Part shown: in pieces, positions 10,505 to 20,032 of the stretch
Layout of the letters: each line of letters starts with the position of its first letter
How positions within the stretch are numbered: position 1 is the first letter of the stretch
Translations under genes and position numbers: made by a program
DNA from: Brachycybe producta
Lineage: Eukaryota; Arthropoda; Diplopoda; Playtdesmida; Andrognathidae
Length of the DNA stretch: 64,000 bases
Assembly (NCBI GenBank): GCA_036925085.1
Contig: JAUPFP010000032.1
Coordinates: 1,775,501 to 1,839,500 of the forward strand
Direction: 5' to 3'
Notes under the pieces: generated by a model
Told to the model about the DNA's origin: nothing
The model's database searches: none
What the model saw: the letters and a program-made list of their open reading frames with translations, nothing else

Positions 10505-11330
10505 AAAAGGGTCTCTAATTGACAAAAAGGGAAAGCCGCCTAGTGACAACAAGGCCCAAGAATTGCTTTCAGTGTTTTCTAGCAAAATTGTCTATGTATA
10601 TATGTATGTTACTGTCAATCTGCAGAATCAGGCAATCTGCATATTGTCTAGGCAGTCTGCAAAACAACCAACCTGCTAGCGATTCTGCAAAATTCAACAC
10701 CTAAAATGTATTGAATTGTGCAGATTCACTAGCAGGTTGGCGGTTGTGCAAATTTCCTAGGCAATCTGGGTAAAAAGGTCTCATTGACAAAAATGGGAAG
10801 CCGCCTAGTGACAACTTGGCCAAAAAATTGCTTTCAGTGTTTTCTAGAAAAATTGTCTATGTCTATGTTACTGTCAATCTACGGAATCAATCTGCAGATT
10901 GTCTAGGCAGTCTGTAAAACAACCAAGCTGCTAGCGATTCTGCAAAATTCAACACCTAAAATGTATTGAATTGTGCAGATTCACTAGCAGGTTGGCGGTT
11001 TTGCAAATTGCCTAGGCAATCTGGGTAAAAAGGTCTCAGACAAAAATGGGAAGCCGCCTAGTGACAATTTGGCCAAAGAATTGCTTTTCAGTGTTTTATA
11101 GAAAAAATTGTCTATGTATATATATATGTTACTGTCAATCTGCGGAATCAGTCAATCTGCATGTTGTCTAGGCAATCTGCAAAACAACCAACCTGCTAGC
11201 TAGTCTGCAAAATTCAATGCCTAAAATGTAATGAATTTTGCAGATTCACTAGCAAGTTGGGTTGTTTTGCAAATTGTCTAGGCAATCTGCAGATTGTCTG
11301 GTTTTGCAGATTGACAGTAACATATATTTA
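10505..11330. repeat. Three tandem copies of a CTGCAGATTGCCTAGG palindromic element
   Basis: Units of about 260 bp start near 10511, 10778 and 11033, each with GGGAAGCCGCCTAGTGACAA, then ATGTTACTGTCAATCTGC, and an inner palindrome ATTGTCTAGGCAATCTGC / AACCTGCTAGC. The third unit ends with the inverse of the start (GCAGATTGACAGTAACAT at about 11308). A single copy at 32345-33582 has been split by a LINE. Head-to-tail arrays of a foldback element suggest local amplification rather than separate insertions. Confidence 0.7.
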
Positions 11331-11604
11331 TATTGTTCAATCTACAATATTCTCTTGTTTTGTTATATTGGAGATATAGATTTGATGATTTGGGGGGGGG
11401 GGATAAATATGGCATTGACGTCACTTTCAAAAAAAGTATGTTTTAGATCATTGTTAGAACTACAAAATTCAAAATTAGATTTCTGTTTGACCACCAAATT
11501 CGAAAGATGATAATTTGATTATCTTTTGATTCTTTTTAAATTTCTGCCAAGTTTATTTATTGGAAACTAAAACAATGGCTTTTTGGAAGATGGCGGGAGT
11601 TGAA

Positions 11605-11780
11605 GCTAGGTGCACACGTGGTAGGTGCACACAAGCTGATAGGTGCACACGTGGTAGGTGCACACAAGCTGATAGGTGCACACGAGCTACTAGGCGCACA
11701 CGAGCTGATAGGCACACACGAGCTGATAGGTGCACACGAACTGATAGGTGCACCCGAGCTGCTAGCTGCACACGAGCTAT
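11605..11780. repeat. 18-bp minisatellite (GATAGGTGCACACGAGCT)
   Basis: About ten units of 18 bp with small differences. Because 18 is a multiple of 3, the array is open in several frames on both strands (for example GAHELI, ADRCTR, SSCAPI repeats). No splice or start context supports translation, so I treat the frames as artefacts. The array borders an ACTAGAA-type foldback element at 11840. Confidence 0.88.
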
Positions 11781-11839
11781 ATTTATGGAACACGACATAT
11801 GCAGTACTTAAAACATGCAAAACAGCCCCTAAAAACGCT

Positions 11840-12250
11840 GCCTGTTCAATTGAAATTGTTTTCAAAACTAGAAGGGTAGAAGATTATGCTAAAAGTTTTT
11901 TTGATGCAAGTACCAGTTTGAAAATGGCCCATTTTTTGTGGTTTTTTTCATTGAAATTTCATGAAAAACTTATTTTCGGCCATTTTTCAAACTGTCATAA
12001 AAAGTTTATTTTGAAAGATATCATCATCAAAAAACTTTTAACATTATCATCACCGACTATTCTAGTTTCTAAAACACTTTGAATTTTTTCGTAATGTTTC
12101 TTCCGAAAAACGTTCGCTTGAAAAATATAAATTTTCTCAAAACTGCGGGTGGAGGGAAGAGACCTCCTATAGAACATAATAGCCAGTACAGTGGCGCCAT
12201 CTGGTGAGACGAAAACAAAATAAATATCTGTTCAGCCACGTTTAAAAAAA
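11840..12250. mobile_element. GGTGGCTGAATAG foldback family, partial copy
   Basis: The left part has GTTTTCAAAACTAGAAGGGT and the right part runs through AAACTTTTTA-type words to GTGGCGCCATCTGG, AAATAAATATCTGTTCAGCC. This is one of at least eleven copies of a foldback family whose full end reads TTAAGGTGGCTGAATAGATA. Others: 13485-13612, 17515-17835, 20446-20868, 24828-25388, 28437-28935, 28960-29525, 40035-40105, 44285-44672, 46895-47440, 53508-54030. Confidence 0.7.
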
Positions 12251-12604
12251 AAAGGATTTTTACACACAAGAAAAAGACACCAGATAAATAAAAAGGGGAG
12301 GACACAAGAGGAAAATTCATTTCTTTATTGTAACTATTGAAAGAATCGAACCAATACAATTATAATCAATCATTTTTGTTTCTCAATACAAGAAAACATG
12401 AAACATGTTCTCTGCATTTGACACATAGTTGTAGAGACAGTTGGAGTCCGAATTCAAACTGACGTTTCTAGTTTTTTACACAACAGGAAGTCTTACGAGA
12501 ACACGTGTTTCTTGAAAAAGAAACTTTGTAAAATGTTAGAGAGAAAAAAAAATACATTTAAGGGAGCTTAGCGAAATTAAATTTTCCGAAATTAATATAT
12601 TTAA
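12251..12604. other. Spacer without recognised features
   Basis: AT-rich DNA with an A8 run at about 12243. No exon or paired termini detected. Confidence 0.4.
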
Positions 12605-13392
12605 ATTTAGAGGCTACGTCGCAAAATTACTTCGAAAAATCTCCACAAAGAGCGCTAGCATCGTTTTTTTTTTATTGAGCCCATAGACACGATGTTAAAG
12701 AAAAAATGTTAATTTTTAAAATACACAGTCGCGGCAATATGTTTATTTTACATATTTAAAGTTGTCCAATTCTGATGGTTCAAATTGCAATGTGCACCTT
12801 AAATATATGCTGATCGAGTGATAGAATGACAAAAAATTGGAAAGTGCGGTTCTATTTTTAAAAAGTATTAAAAAATCGCGAATTTCTAACTTATGTTAAA
12901 CTCCATTGAATATGCGCTCGTAAGAGATACTCTAAAAAATACCTAAAAATAATTTTAAAAAACCACAATTAAATCACAGTGAAGCCAACACATTGGCGCA
13001 CGTGCTAGGTTTTTTGTTGTTTTTTAAATTATCTTTAGGCATTTTTAGAGTATATTTTAATGGATGTTTTTTTTTTGCTTATGAGCGCGTACTCAATGGA
13101 GTTTAACGTAAGAGTTAGAAATTCGCAATTTTTAAATAATTTTTTAAAATAGAAACACGCTTTCCAATTTTTTGTCATTCTATCACTCGATCAGCCTATA
13201 TTTAAGGTGCACATTGCGCTTTGAACCATTAAAATTGGACAACTTTAAATATGAAAAATAAACATATTGCGTTGACTGTGTATTTTAAAAATTAACATTT
13301 TTTCTTTAACATTGTGTTTATGGGTTCAATAGGAAAACGATGCTAGCGCTCTTTGTGGATATTTTTCGAAATAATTTTGCGATGTAGCCTTC
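12605..13392. mobile_element. TTAA-1 foldback element, long copy
   Basis: The left end is GAGGCTACGTCGCAAAATTA and the right end ATAATTTTGCGATGTAGCC. Both arms carry GAGCGCTAGCATCG/CGATGCTAGCGCTC, GTTGTCCAATT and GCACCTTAAATATATGCTGA. They pair over several hundred bases around an apex near 12990-13030. The TTAA borders seen in other copies are eroded here. Confidence 0.75.
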
Positions 13393-13484
13393 AAGTTAGC
13401 TGCAAGTTAGCCTATCAAAGCTTAAAAACGAAAGAAAAATGGCGTTGGTTTTTATTCGAAGCAATCAAGAAAATGGCGGCGTAT

Positions 13485-13612
13485 TTTATTCAAAACGTTC
13501 ACTTGACGTTTATTCGTCCAAAAAACGTCTATGGAGCTTAGCATTAGCCACTGCAGTGACGCCGTCCAGTGGGACAAAAAAGCAAAATAAATATCTTTTC
13601 AGCCACCTTCAA
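13485..13612. mobile_element. GGTGGCTGAATAG family, end fragment
   Basis: It contains AAAACGTCTATGGAGCTTAG, CACTGCAGTGACGCCGTCCA and AATATCTTTTCAGCCACCTT, which is one end of the family. Confidence 0.6.
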
Positions 13613-13719
13613 TTTCAAACGTGTTTACAGGATTGGTGCTTTCGACCACTTTTTGCAGTTCAAATCGACCACTAATAGTCGCTTGTCTGTGAATGTCCTT
13701 ATTGGGGAAGATTGCCGAA

Positions 13720-14240
13720 GTTTGCCGATAGCTTTGGTCAATTTAATTTTGGCCAATAGGAACGCTGCATTTTTTTCCCTCCAATAAAAATAGCTGTGAC
13801 CAGTATTTTCCTATTTAGTAAAAATAGCTGTGAATGCCGTTCGATAATTTTTTTTATTTTTACAGCGAAAAGCACAGGCAGTTAGAAATCGGGGAGAACT
13901 TCTGTTGGCTCCGCCCTTGTTATGACGACCGGCAACTTCTCATTGGTTTGTTGTGTGGTTCGACATTGAAAAGGGCGGAGCATGTGACGTCAGACTACAT
14001 AACCAACCAATTAGAAGTTGCCGGTCGTTATAACAAGGGCGGAGCCAACTGAAGTTCTCCCCGATTTCTAACTTCCTGTGCGAAAAGCAGCTTTCGTATT
14101 CTGTTTAGAATACTATTGATTTGGAAGAGCGGGGAGGGGGGGTTATAAACTGCAACAAAAAAAAAATGGAATGCTGTGTTCCTATTGGCTAAAATCAAAT
14201 TGACCAAAGCTATCGACTGGTGAAGTTTGGCTCTCAATTT
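13720..14240. mobile_element. TTGGCCAATAGGAA-type element interrupted by a 9-bp-TSD MITE
   Basis: Left words TTTTGGCCAATAGGAACGCT (about 13746) and right words ATGGAATGCTGTGTTCCTATT (about 14164) are inverse. Between them sits the type B MITE 13874-14079. Related sequence recurs at 62700-63020 and at the window end (63900-64000). Confidence 0.55.
13874..14079. mobile_element. GGCTCCGCC-superfamily palindromic MITE (type B), copy 1, exact 9-bp TSD
   Basis: The ends are ACAGGCAGTTAGAAATCGGG and the inverse ending ACTTCCTGT. The exact 9-bp repeat GCGAAAAGC lies on both sides (13865-13873, 14080-14088). The core holds TTGGCTCCGCCC, GACGACCGGCAACTTCT, ATTGGTT and TGACGTCA. A 9-bp duplication is typical of Mutator-like transposons; hAT gives 8. 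Other type B copies: 18104-18308, 24650-24785, 27076-27293, 27931-28107, 61745-61937. Confidence 0.82.
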
Positions 14241-14425
14241 TAGATTTTTCATTATAGGCCTACTTGTTGCTTCCTCTTCTGTTGTTGTGGGGAAAAAAAT
14301 ACTCTGCAACATTTGTATTCAAATGAAAACAGAACGAATTCAATTTCGTTAATTATTTTTCGTTGATATTCTTATTGCTTTGATAATGCAATTTGAAATG
14401 AAAAAAACCGCTATTTTTCGTACCG

Positions 14426-16024
14426 TAAGGCCTTGTTTCCACTGAGGCGAACAATTTTCGCTGTGAAAAAATTTCAACTGTTGAAAAGTAACAAGTGTTT
14501 CCTATGAAGAAATGAGCTAATGCATTTCTATTGGTTGGCTAATATAACATCACCAATAGGAGAAAAGCCATTCAATAGAACGCCCTCGATTCCAAAAAGC
14601 ACCAATATTCTCCAAAAACGAGGTTTAAAAAAGTTGAAATTGATTCAACTTTTGTTTAAATCTTCTTTTTTGATGAATATTTGTTCTTTTTGCGTTTTTT
14701 AAGTCGCCATCTTTCTTTTCTTTTCATTTTTCTGGTGTTTTTTCATCGATTTTTTTTTAATTTCTCATCATTTCAGATAAATTAACGTATTTTAATTTGT
14801 TGTAGGATATATTTAACTATAGTGTAACGAACCTCATTCAGGGGTCTAATAGAATTTATCAAAAAGTATCGTAGCGCTCTTTCGGGCGATTGGAAAGTGG
14901 TTGGCTAGGCCACTAATTCTATTATGGTTCGGGAGGAAGGGAACAAATTAGTCCCATACGTTTCCTCACAAGTTCCTCTTTCAAGAACCTTTACAGTTTT
15001 AAGGATCTTTTGTTGTCTGCTACTCCCCGGGCTTTCGCCCGTAAAAAGCTGGTTGATCGTGCTGTCTTCAGAAGTCTCATCTAGTGCTGGAGAGCCAGGT
15101 TCACACCTGGGTTGACAGTGCTAGATGACAAAATGTTGAAGTCCTTCGTTTTGTTTTTAAAAGATAAAAATAACTTCAACAACTCTTTAACTATAATTTC
15201 CAGTTTATTTACATCTCATCATCTCTAGGCAAATTTGGGCATAATGTCTGTGTCCAAAGAATGCTTTCAAGACTGCTTAATTTACACGAAAATACACGGT
15301 TATTTATACCCAACAAGAGGATACTGAGAACACTTTCTCAGTATTCTCTGATTGGGCAAAATCAAACTTAAAAACCAAACTGGCCATTCAATGTGATTGA
15401 CCAGTGGTCACTAAAATATAGAAAAGTGATTCATCGTAATCAAAACAAAATTACAAAAGAAAGTTTTCACCCCATAGACCCAATGCTGAGGCTTATCAAG
15501 TCGATCTCTTTGTATTAAGGGGTGGGACTGGGAGGAAAAAGGGACCCAAGACCCAAGACAGGATATTGGCATCGTCATCAGCTGATGGAACTGGGTCAAT
15601 CCTCTGTACGTGAGTACAGAGGGTTGACAAAGTTCCAGGCCAATTCAAAAATAACAAAACGATCCAAAAAAAACTAAGCGAGCCAGGATCGCTCCTGGGC
15701 GTATCGTTTCAATAGTTTTACAGAAAAATAAGGCCGTTTCGATGTAAAAATTGAAAAGAAACGGCAATATATGGTTTGGTTAAAGTGGTAGAGCGAGTGT
15801 GGTTTTCTCACTTCAATTGGCCTAACATAATGTACCAAACCATAAAAGTGAACAAGCAGGGGCCACGTCTGTTCTGTTATTAGTCGCCGTATATCGAATT
15901 TCGTTTCTCCTACTAATGGAAATGCATTAACACATTTTATTCCATAGTAAAAATGCTGTCATTTTTCACCTTTTGAAATTTTCACTTGACTACACATTTT
16001 TTCCACAGTGGAAACAAGGCCTAA
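14426..16024. mobile_element. Large palindromic element, family GGCCTT, copy 2, carrying a solo LTR
   Basis: The ends TAAGGCCTTGTTTCCACTG and CAGTGGAAACAAGGCCTAA are inverse, and the arms match those of 1429-2973 (AGAAAAGCCATTCAATAGAA, TTTAACTATAG, TAAGGCCGTTTCGATG, GTGGTTTTCTCACTTCAATT). The apex is interrupted by LTR material at about 14825-15706. Comparing the two copies gives the empty sites of both inserts. Confidence 0.7.
14825..15706 (-). mobile_element. Solo LTR fossil
   Basis: A segment of about 880 bp begins TGTAACG and ends TTTCA, flanked on both sides by ATAG, a 4-bp target duplication. A TATA-like word lies on the minus strand near 15304, so the LTR is probably in minus orientation. 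TG..CA ends with a 4-bp duplication fit an LTR retrotransposon (Gypsy-like is possible). No internal region is present: it is a solo remnant. It is younger than the palindrome around it. Confidence 0.6.
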
Positions 16025-16390
16025 AGACAATATTTGGAGTTTGAAAATGAGATTTTAATTATATTGTCTGAAAAACAGAAATTAATTTCATTTCGAATTG
16101 GTTTTCCCACAATGATAAAGTTGTACTGTCCAGTTTAATAAGATTATTTTAATTATTATGCGCTATTGTTATAGATGTATAACAAATACAAAGAGAAGTT
16201 TGTAGATCGCGATTTTGCATGAAATTTGGTTTGGAGTCAGTCGCTTTTGTTATAATTTATAAAATGTATCAGTTTTCCTTGAAAATTGCATCAACGTTTC
16301 TCCTTGTGATTGAATCCTTCTAGCTCTATAGCACGAAGAAGTAATAATATTTTACAAAAAAACTAGAAAAGAAATCTACAAATACCATGT
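16025..16390. other. Spacer without recognised features
   Basis: AT-rich DNA; nothing recognised. Confidence 0.4.
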
Positions 16391-16395
16391 TTTCT

Positions 16396-16398
<3 letters not shown>

Positions 16399-16448
<50 letters not shown>

Positions 16449-16488
16449 TTAGTTCGTTAGATCACACATATATATATATATATATATA
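16399..16488. repeat. (AT)n microsatellites and a GATCTAAC-type inverted pair
   Basis: Two (TA)n runs (16399-16444 and 16467-16489) are separated by TTAGTTAGTTCGTTAGATCA. The words GTTAGATCACACA and TGTGTGATCTAAC (16457, 16504) are inverted around the second run, forming a hairpin. Confidence 0.8.
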
Positions 16489-16861
16489 TTAAGCCCCGTC
16501 TGTGTGTGTGTGATCTAACGCTGTACAAACAAGGACAAAACCCTTGAAGCACGCAGGAATTTATATAAATTTAAATGAATAAATGAACCGCTTTTTTTCT
16601 CAAGGTCAACTATATGTTGCACCTTTCCCATCCAAGAACCCCGTGATATTAAATTGGAGAGAGGAAATGGTTGGAAAGGGTAGGGGGAGAGAAACGTGGA
16701 GGAGAGGAAAAGGGGAGGGGAGACTGAAATTGAAATAAAAGGAGTATAAAAAAAACGACGCGCATGCGCACACCAGAGTAAATGAAAATCTCATTTTTCT
16801 CTTTCAAATATAAAAAAGGGGAGGGGATAATAGTAGCAAAATTAAACTAGAATTTATCACA

Positions 16862-17010
16862 GTCAATTGTGCCCAGCATTAGAATTTATTTTGCTCCGCC
16901 CTTTTATGAACGTCATCAATTTCTAATTGGTTTGTTACTTGGTCTGACATCATAAAAGGGCGGAGGAAAAGAAATTCTAATGCTGGGCACAATTGCCTGT
17001 GAATTTTGCT
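16862..17010. mobile_element. Type C MITE, copy 2
   Basis: The arms CAATTGTGCCCAGCATTAGA and TCTAATGCTGGGCACAATTG are inverse, and the right end is GCCTGT. Near-identical 9-bp flanks (GAATTTATC, GAATTTTGC) fit a 9-bp target duplication. Confidence 0.72.
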
Positions 17011-17094
17011 CCCGTCATTTATGACGAGTTACCCCACTAGTTTGTTATTCTTTACTTAATTTTGTCATTTTTTTGTCAATATAAAATGTTGTCT

Positions 17095-17192
17095 TAGAAC
17101 CCCCGCACCCCGACCCCGCGTACCCTCCCCCCCCCCCGCATATCGACTCGCGTCCCCCTGGGGTACGCGTGCCCCACTTTGGAGACCACTGA
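17095..17192 (-). mobile_element. hAT-type terminal fragment
   Basis: On the minus strand the sequence begins CAGTGGTCTCCAAAGTGGGG, a classic hAT terminal inverted repeat, and runs through C/G-rich sequence to about 17095. Only one end is recognised. Confidence 0.5.
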
Positions 17193-17204
17193 CCTAAGGA
17201 ACGA

Positions 17205-17505
17205 ATAGTTATGAAACCAAAATATCGCCACTCTCGAATGGTCAGCATGTTACAATTACAATCATGAAAAATACTCTGCAAGCAGCCAGTTGGCCTATGA
17301 CAGAGGGATCTTAAGATTCAAGTGCTGCAAGATGCATTGTCAATATATAATAACTGCAAAAAAATAACCTCCATTGCATGCAAATATAAATACAGTCATG
17401 AAAATTTAAACCCACAATTCATTAATAACATCATCAATAGCCTGTTTAGGAAGAGCATTTAATTGTCGTATAACCCTCGATACCCCCAACTTCACCCGAC
17501 TTAAA
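17205..17505 (-). mobile_element. CR1/L2-like LINE, 3' end fragment
   Basis: On the minus strand it encodes RVIRQLNALPKQAIDDVINE, then a stop and a 3' UTR that matches 540-640, then the GGCTGCTTGCAGAGTA end at about 17270. It defines the C-terminus of this LINE's ORF2. Confidence 0.75.
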
Positions 17506-17514
17506 TTCTATAGA

Positions 17515-17835
17515 GAACTAATAGGCCAGTTTTGGACTTTTTCCATGGAAAACTATTTTCGGCCTTTTTCAAACTGTCTTAAAAAGTTTATTTTGAAAGA
17601 TATCATCATCGAAAAAACTTTTAGCATTATCAGGAACTATTCTAGTTTCTAAGGCACTTTGATTTTTTTCGTAATGTTTCTCATGAAAAACGTTCACGTG
17701 AAAAATATATATTTTCTCTAAAAACGCTGCAGGTGGGAGGAATAGACCGCCTATAGACCATAATAGCCATGCAGGCGCGCCATCTTGGGGGACGAAAATA
17801 AAATAAATATCTACTCAGCCACTTTAAGAAAGTAA
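17515..17835. mobile_element. GGTGGCTGAATAG family, half copy
   Basis: It reads from TTTTCCATGGAAAACTATTT through AAAGATATCATCATC to GCCATCTTGGGGGACGAAAA and CTACTCAGCCACTTTAA. It corresponds to one arm plus apex. Confidence 0.65.
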
Positions 17836-18103
17836 TTTTTTTCTGGATTGTTATTGTTAGCAGCGCCACCATACGAGAATATAATTTTTTGTCATAGAGG
17901 GCGTTTTTCTTCGATTTTTTTTTTGGAATTGGCTGCCCCTTTCTTCTTTGTATTGAAACGTAAAGATTAGCGTCTGCGCACTTGTTGAATCGTCCTCTTC
18001 TGACTTGCGCAGGACCATTTCATCGCCATCTATTGATTGCGACATAAAACTAATATAATATGACTATTTGAAGCTGGTGTATGAACAGCTGATTCTCGAA
18101 TTC

Positions 18104-18308
18104 ACAGGCATTTAGAAAACGGGATGAACAGAAGTTGGCTCCGCCATTTTTATGACGAACGCAACTCCTAATTGGTTAGTTATGTAGTCTGTCGTCACAT
18201 GCTCCGCCCTTTTCAACGTTGAACTACACAACAAACCAATTAGAAGTTGCCGTTAGTCATAAAAAGGGCGGAGCCCACTTCTGTTCATCCCGTTTTCTAA
18301 TTGCCTGT
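18104..18308. mobile_element. Type B MITE, copy 2, exact 9-bp TSD
   Basis: The ends are ACAGGCATTTAGAAAACGGG and the inverse ending TTGCCTGT. The exact 9-bp repeat CTCGAATTC lies on both sides (18095-18103, 18309-18317). Confidence 0.85.
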
Positions 18309-18349
18309 CTCGAATTCTAATTAAAAGGAGCTAGAAATTCTTTTATAAA

Positions 18350-18580
18350 CTAGAATGGTAGCCCAATCCCTTAAAAGATATTTTTCATGTTGATATCTTC
18401 CAAAATAAACTTTTTATAGACATAAATTAAAATATATCGTCTGCTTAAACTGAGTCATTTTCTCCAACCTTTTTATAAAAAGCTTATTTTGAAAGATATC
18501 AATATGAAAACACTCTGATGGAGCGTTTTCAGCGTGTTTTTCTGATTGTGATTGAGCTACCCTTCTAGTTTTTTTTATAT
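18350..18580. mobile_element. AAACTAGAAGGGTAGC-type foldback MITE
   Basis: The ends AAACTAGAATGGTAGCCCAA and GAGCTACCCTTCTAGTTTTT are inverse. The centre carries TTCATGTTGATATC / GATATCAATATGAAAA. Relatives: 21545-21700, 30440-30520, 55765-55948, 56060-57025. Confidence 0.65.
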
Positions 18581-18639
18581 GTTTCTCTTTGATTTTGCTT
18601 GAGTTCGAAAATCAACTGTTCATAAAATGATAAACCATC

Positions 18640-19580
18640 TTTTTTCAGTTCAATTTCAATTCATTTCAATTTATTTAAATTTCATTTCAATTTTAATTAA
18701 ATAAATTATTTCAATTTCATTTCAATTTTAATTAAATAAATTATTTCAATTTCATTTCAATTTTAATTAAATAATTTATTTAAATTTCATTTCAATTTTA
18801 ATTAAATAAATTATTTAAATTTCATTTCAATTTTAATTAAATTATTTATTTAAATTTCATTTCAATTTTAATTAAATAAATTATTTAAATTTCATTTCAA
18901 TTTTAATTAAATAAATTATTTAAATTTCATTTCAATTTTAATTAAATAAATTATTTAAATTTAAATAATTTAAACTTGAAATTAAATATTAAATTTAATT
19001 AAATAATTTAAACTTGAAATTAAATTTAAATGACAAAATTGAAATGAAAGTTTAATAAATTAAAATTTCATTTTATTTTTAATTTATTTAAATTTCATTT
19101 AAATTTTATTTTTAATTTATTTAAATTTCATTTCAATTTTATTTTTTTTAATTTCATTTTATTTTTAATTTCTTTAAATTTCATTTCAATTTTAGTTTTT
19201 TTTAATTTCATATCAAGTTTAATTTTTATTTAAATTTCTTTTCAATTTATTGAAATTTCATTTCAATTTTAATTAAATAAATTATTTAAATTTATTTAAG
19301 TTTCATTTCAATTTTAATTAAATAAATTATTTAAATTTATTTAAGTTTCATTTCAATTTTAATTAAATACATTATTTAAATTTAATTAAATAAATTAAAC
19401 TTGAAATGAAAGTTAAATAAATTAAAATTTCATTTCATTTTCAATTTATTTAAAGTTCATTTCAATTTTAGTTTTTCTTTAAAAATAAGTTTCATTTCAA
19501 TTTTAGTTTTCCTTTAAAAAAAAGTTTCATTTCAATTTTAATTTATTTCAATTTCATTTCATTTTTAATTAATTGCATTT
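18640..19580. repeat. AT-rich satellite of TTTCATTTCAATTTTAATTA units
   Basis: About 900 bp of imperfect tandem units near 35 bp built from TTCATTTCAATTTTAATTAA and ATAAATTATTTAAA, including an inverted stretch at 18960-19060. It contains almost no G or C and lies 0.5 kb upstream of POLR1F. Confidence 0.9.
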
Positions 19581-20032
19581 TCATCACGTTTGCAGCATGA
19601 GGTTTAGGCGAAACAATCGTTTATTAGGTTTGAATTTTAATCAATAGATGGCGGTGAAAGCATGTTTTTCAATCGGGGTGGGGGGGCTAGGTTGATAGGG
19701 TCACATAGAGTAGTGTTACTCTATAAAGTGTAAGTGCAACAGGGACGACACAGGGGGCGAATCTCATACGGTATCGTTAGCTGTTTTACATTTCTTATTT
19801 TGAAATTTACTGGGTTTCTAGTTTTTAATTCTATTTAGGATATCCAGTAAAAAGCTGAAAAAAAAAAACGGCGTTCCATACAATAACGCTTTCTATTGTG
19901 AATCTCTAACATGATTTTCTTCCATGTCGTCTCCCTCGTGTTTGCGCATGTCCTGAAGAGGGAATGAGCTACCAAGTGCGCAGGCGCCAGAAAGCTTAAT
20001 TGAGGTTCAACTTCCCTTCAAGAGGGATAAAC
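19581..20032. promoter_or_regulatory. POLR1F upstream region
   Basis: No TATA box is evident. The region has a G run at 19677-19686. At 20008-20022 the sequence CTTCCCTTCAAG precedes AGGGATAAACATGG, so a 3' splice site may lie just before the start codon. CGAATCTCATACGG at 19758 recurs at 25571, upstream of SDHAF2. Confidence 0.35.

Noticed and set aside
15778-15832. tRNA-like box A (GTGGTAGAGCGAGTGTGG) in a repeat
   Set aside because: There is no T arm, acceptor stem or terminator partner. The word occurs in both arms of the large palindrome (also 1640-1680 and 2760-2790) and is part of it.
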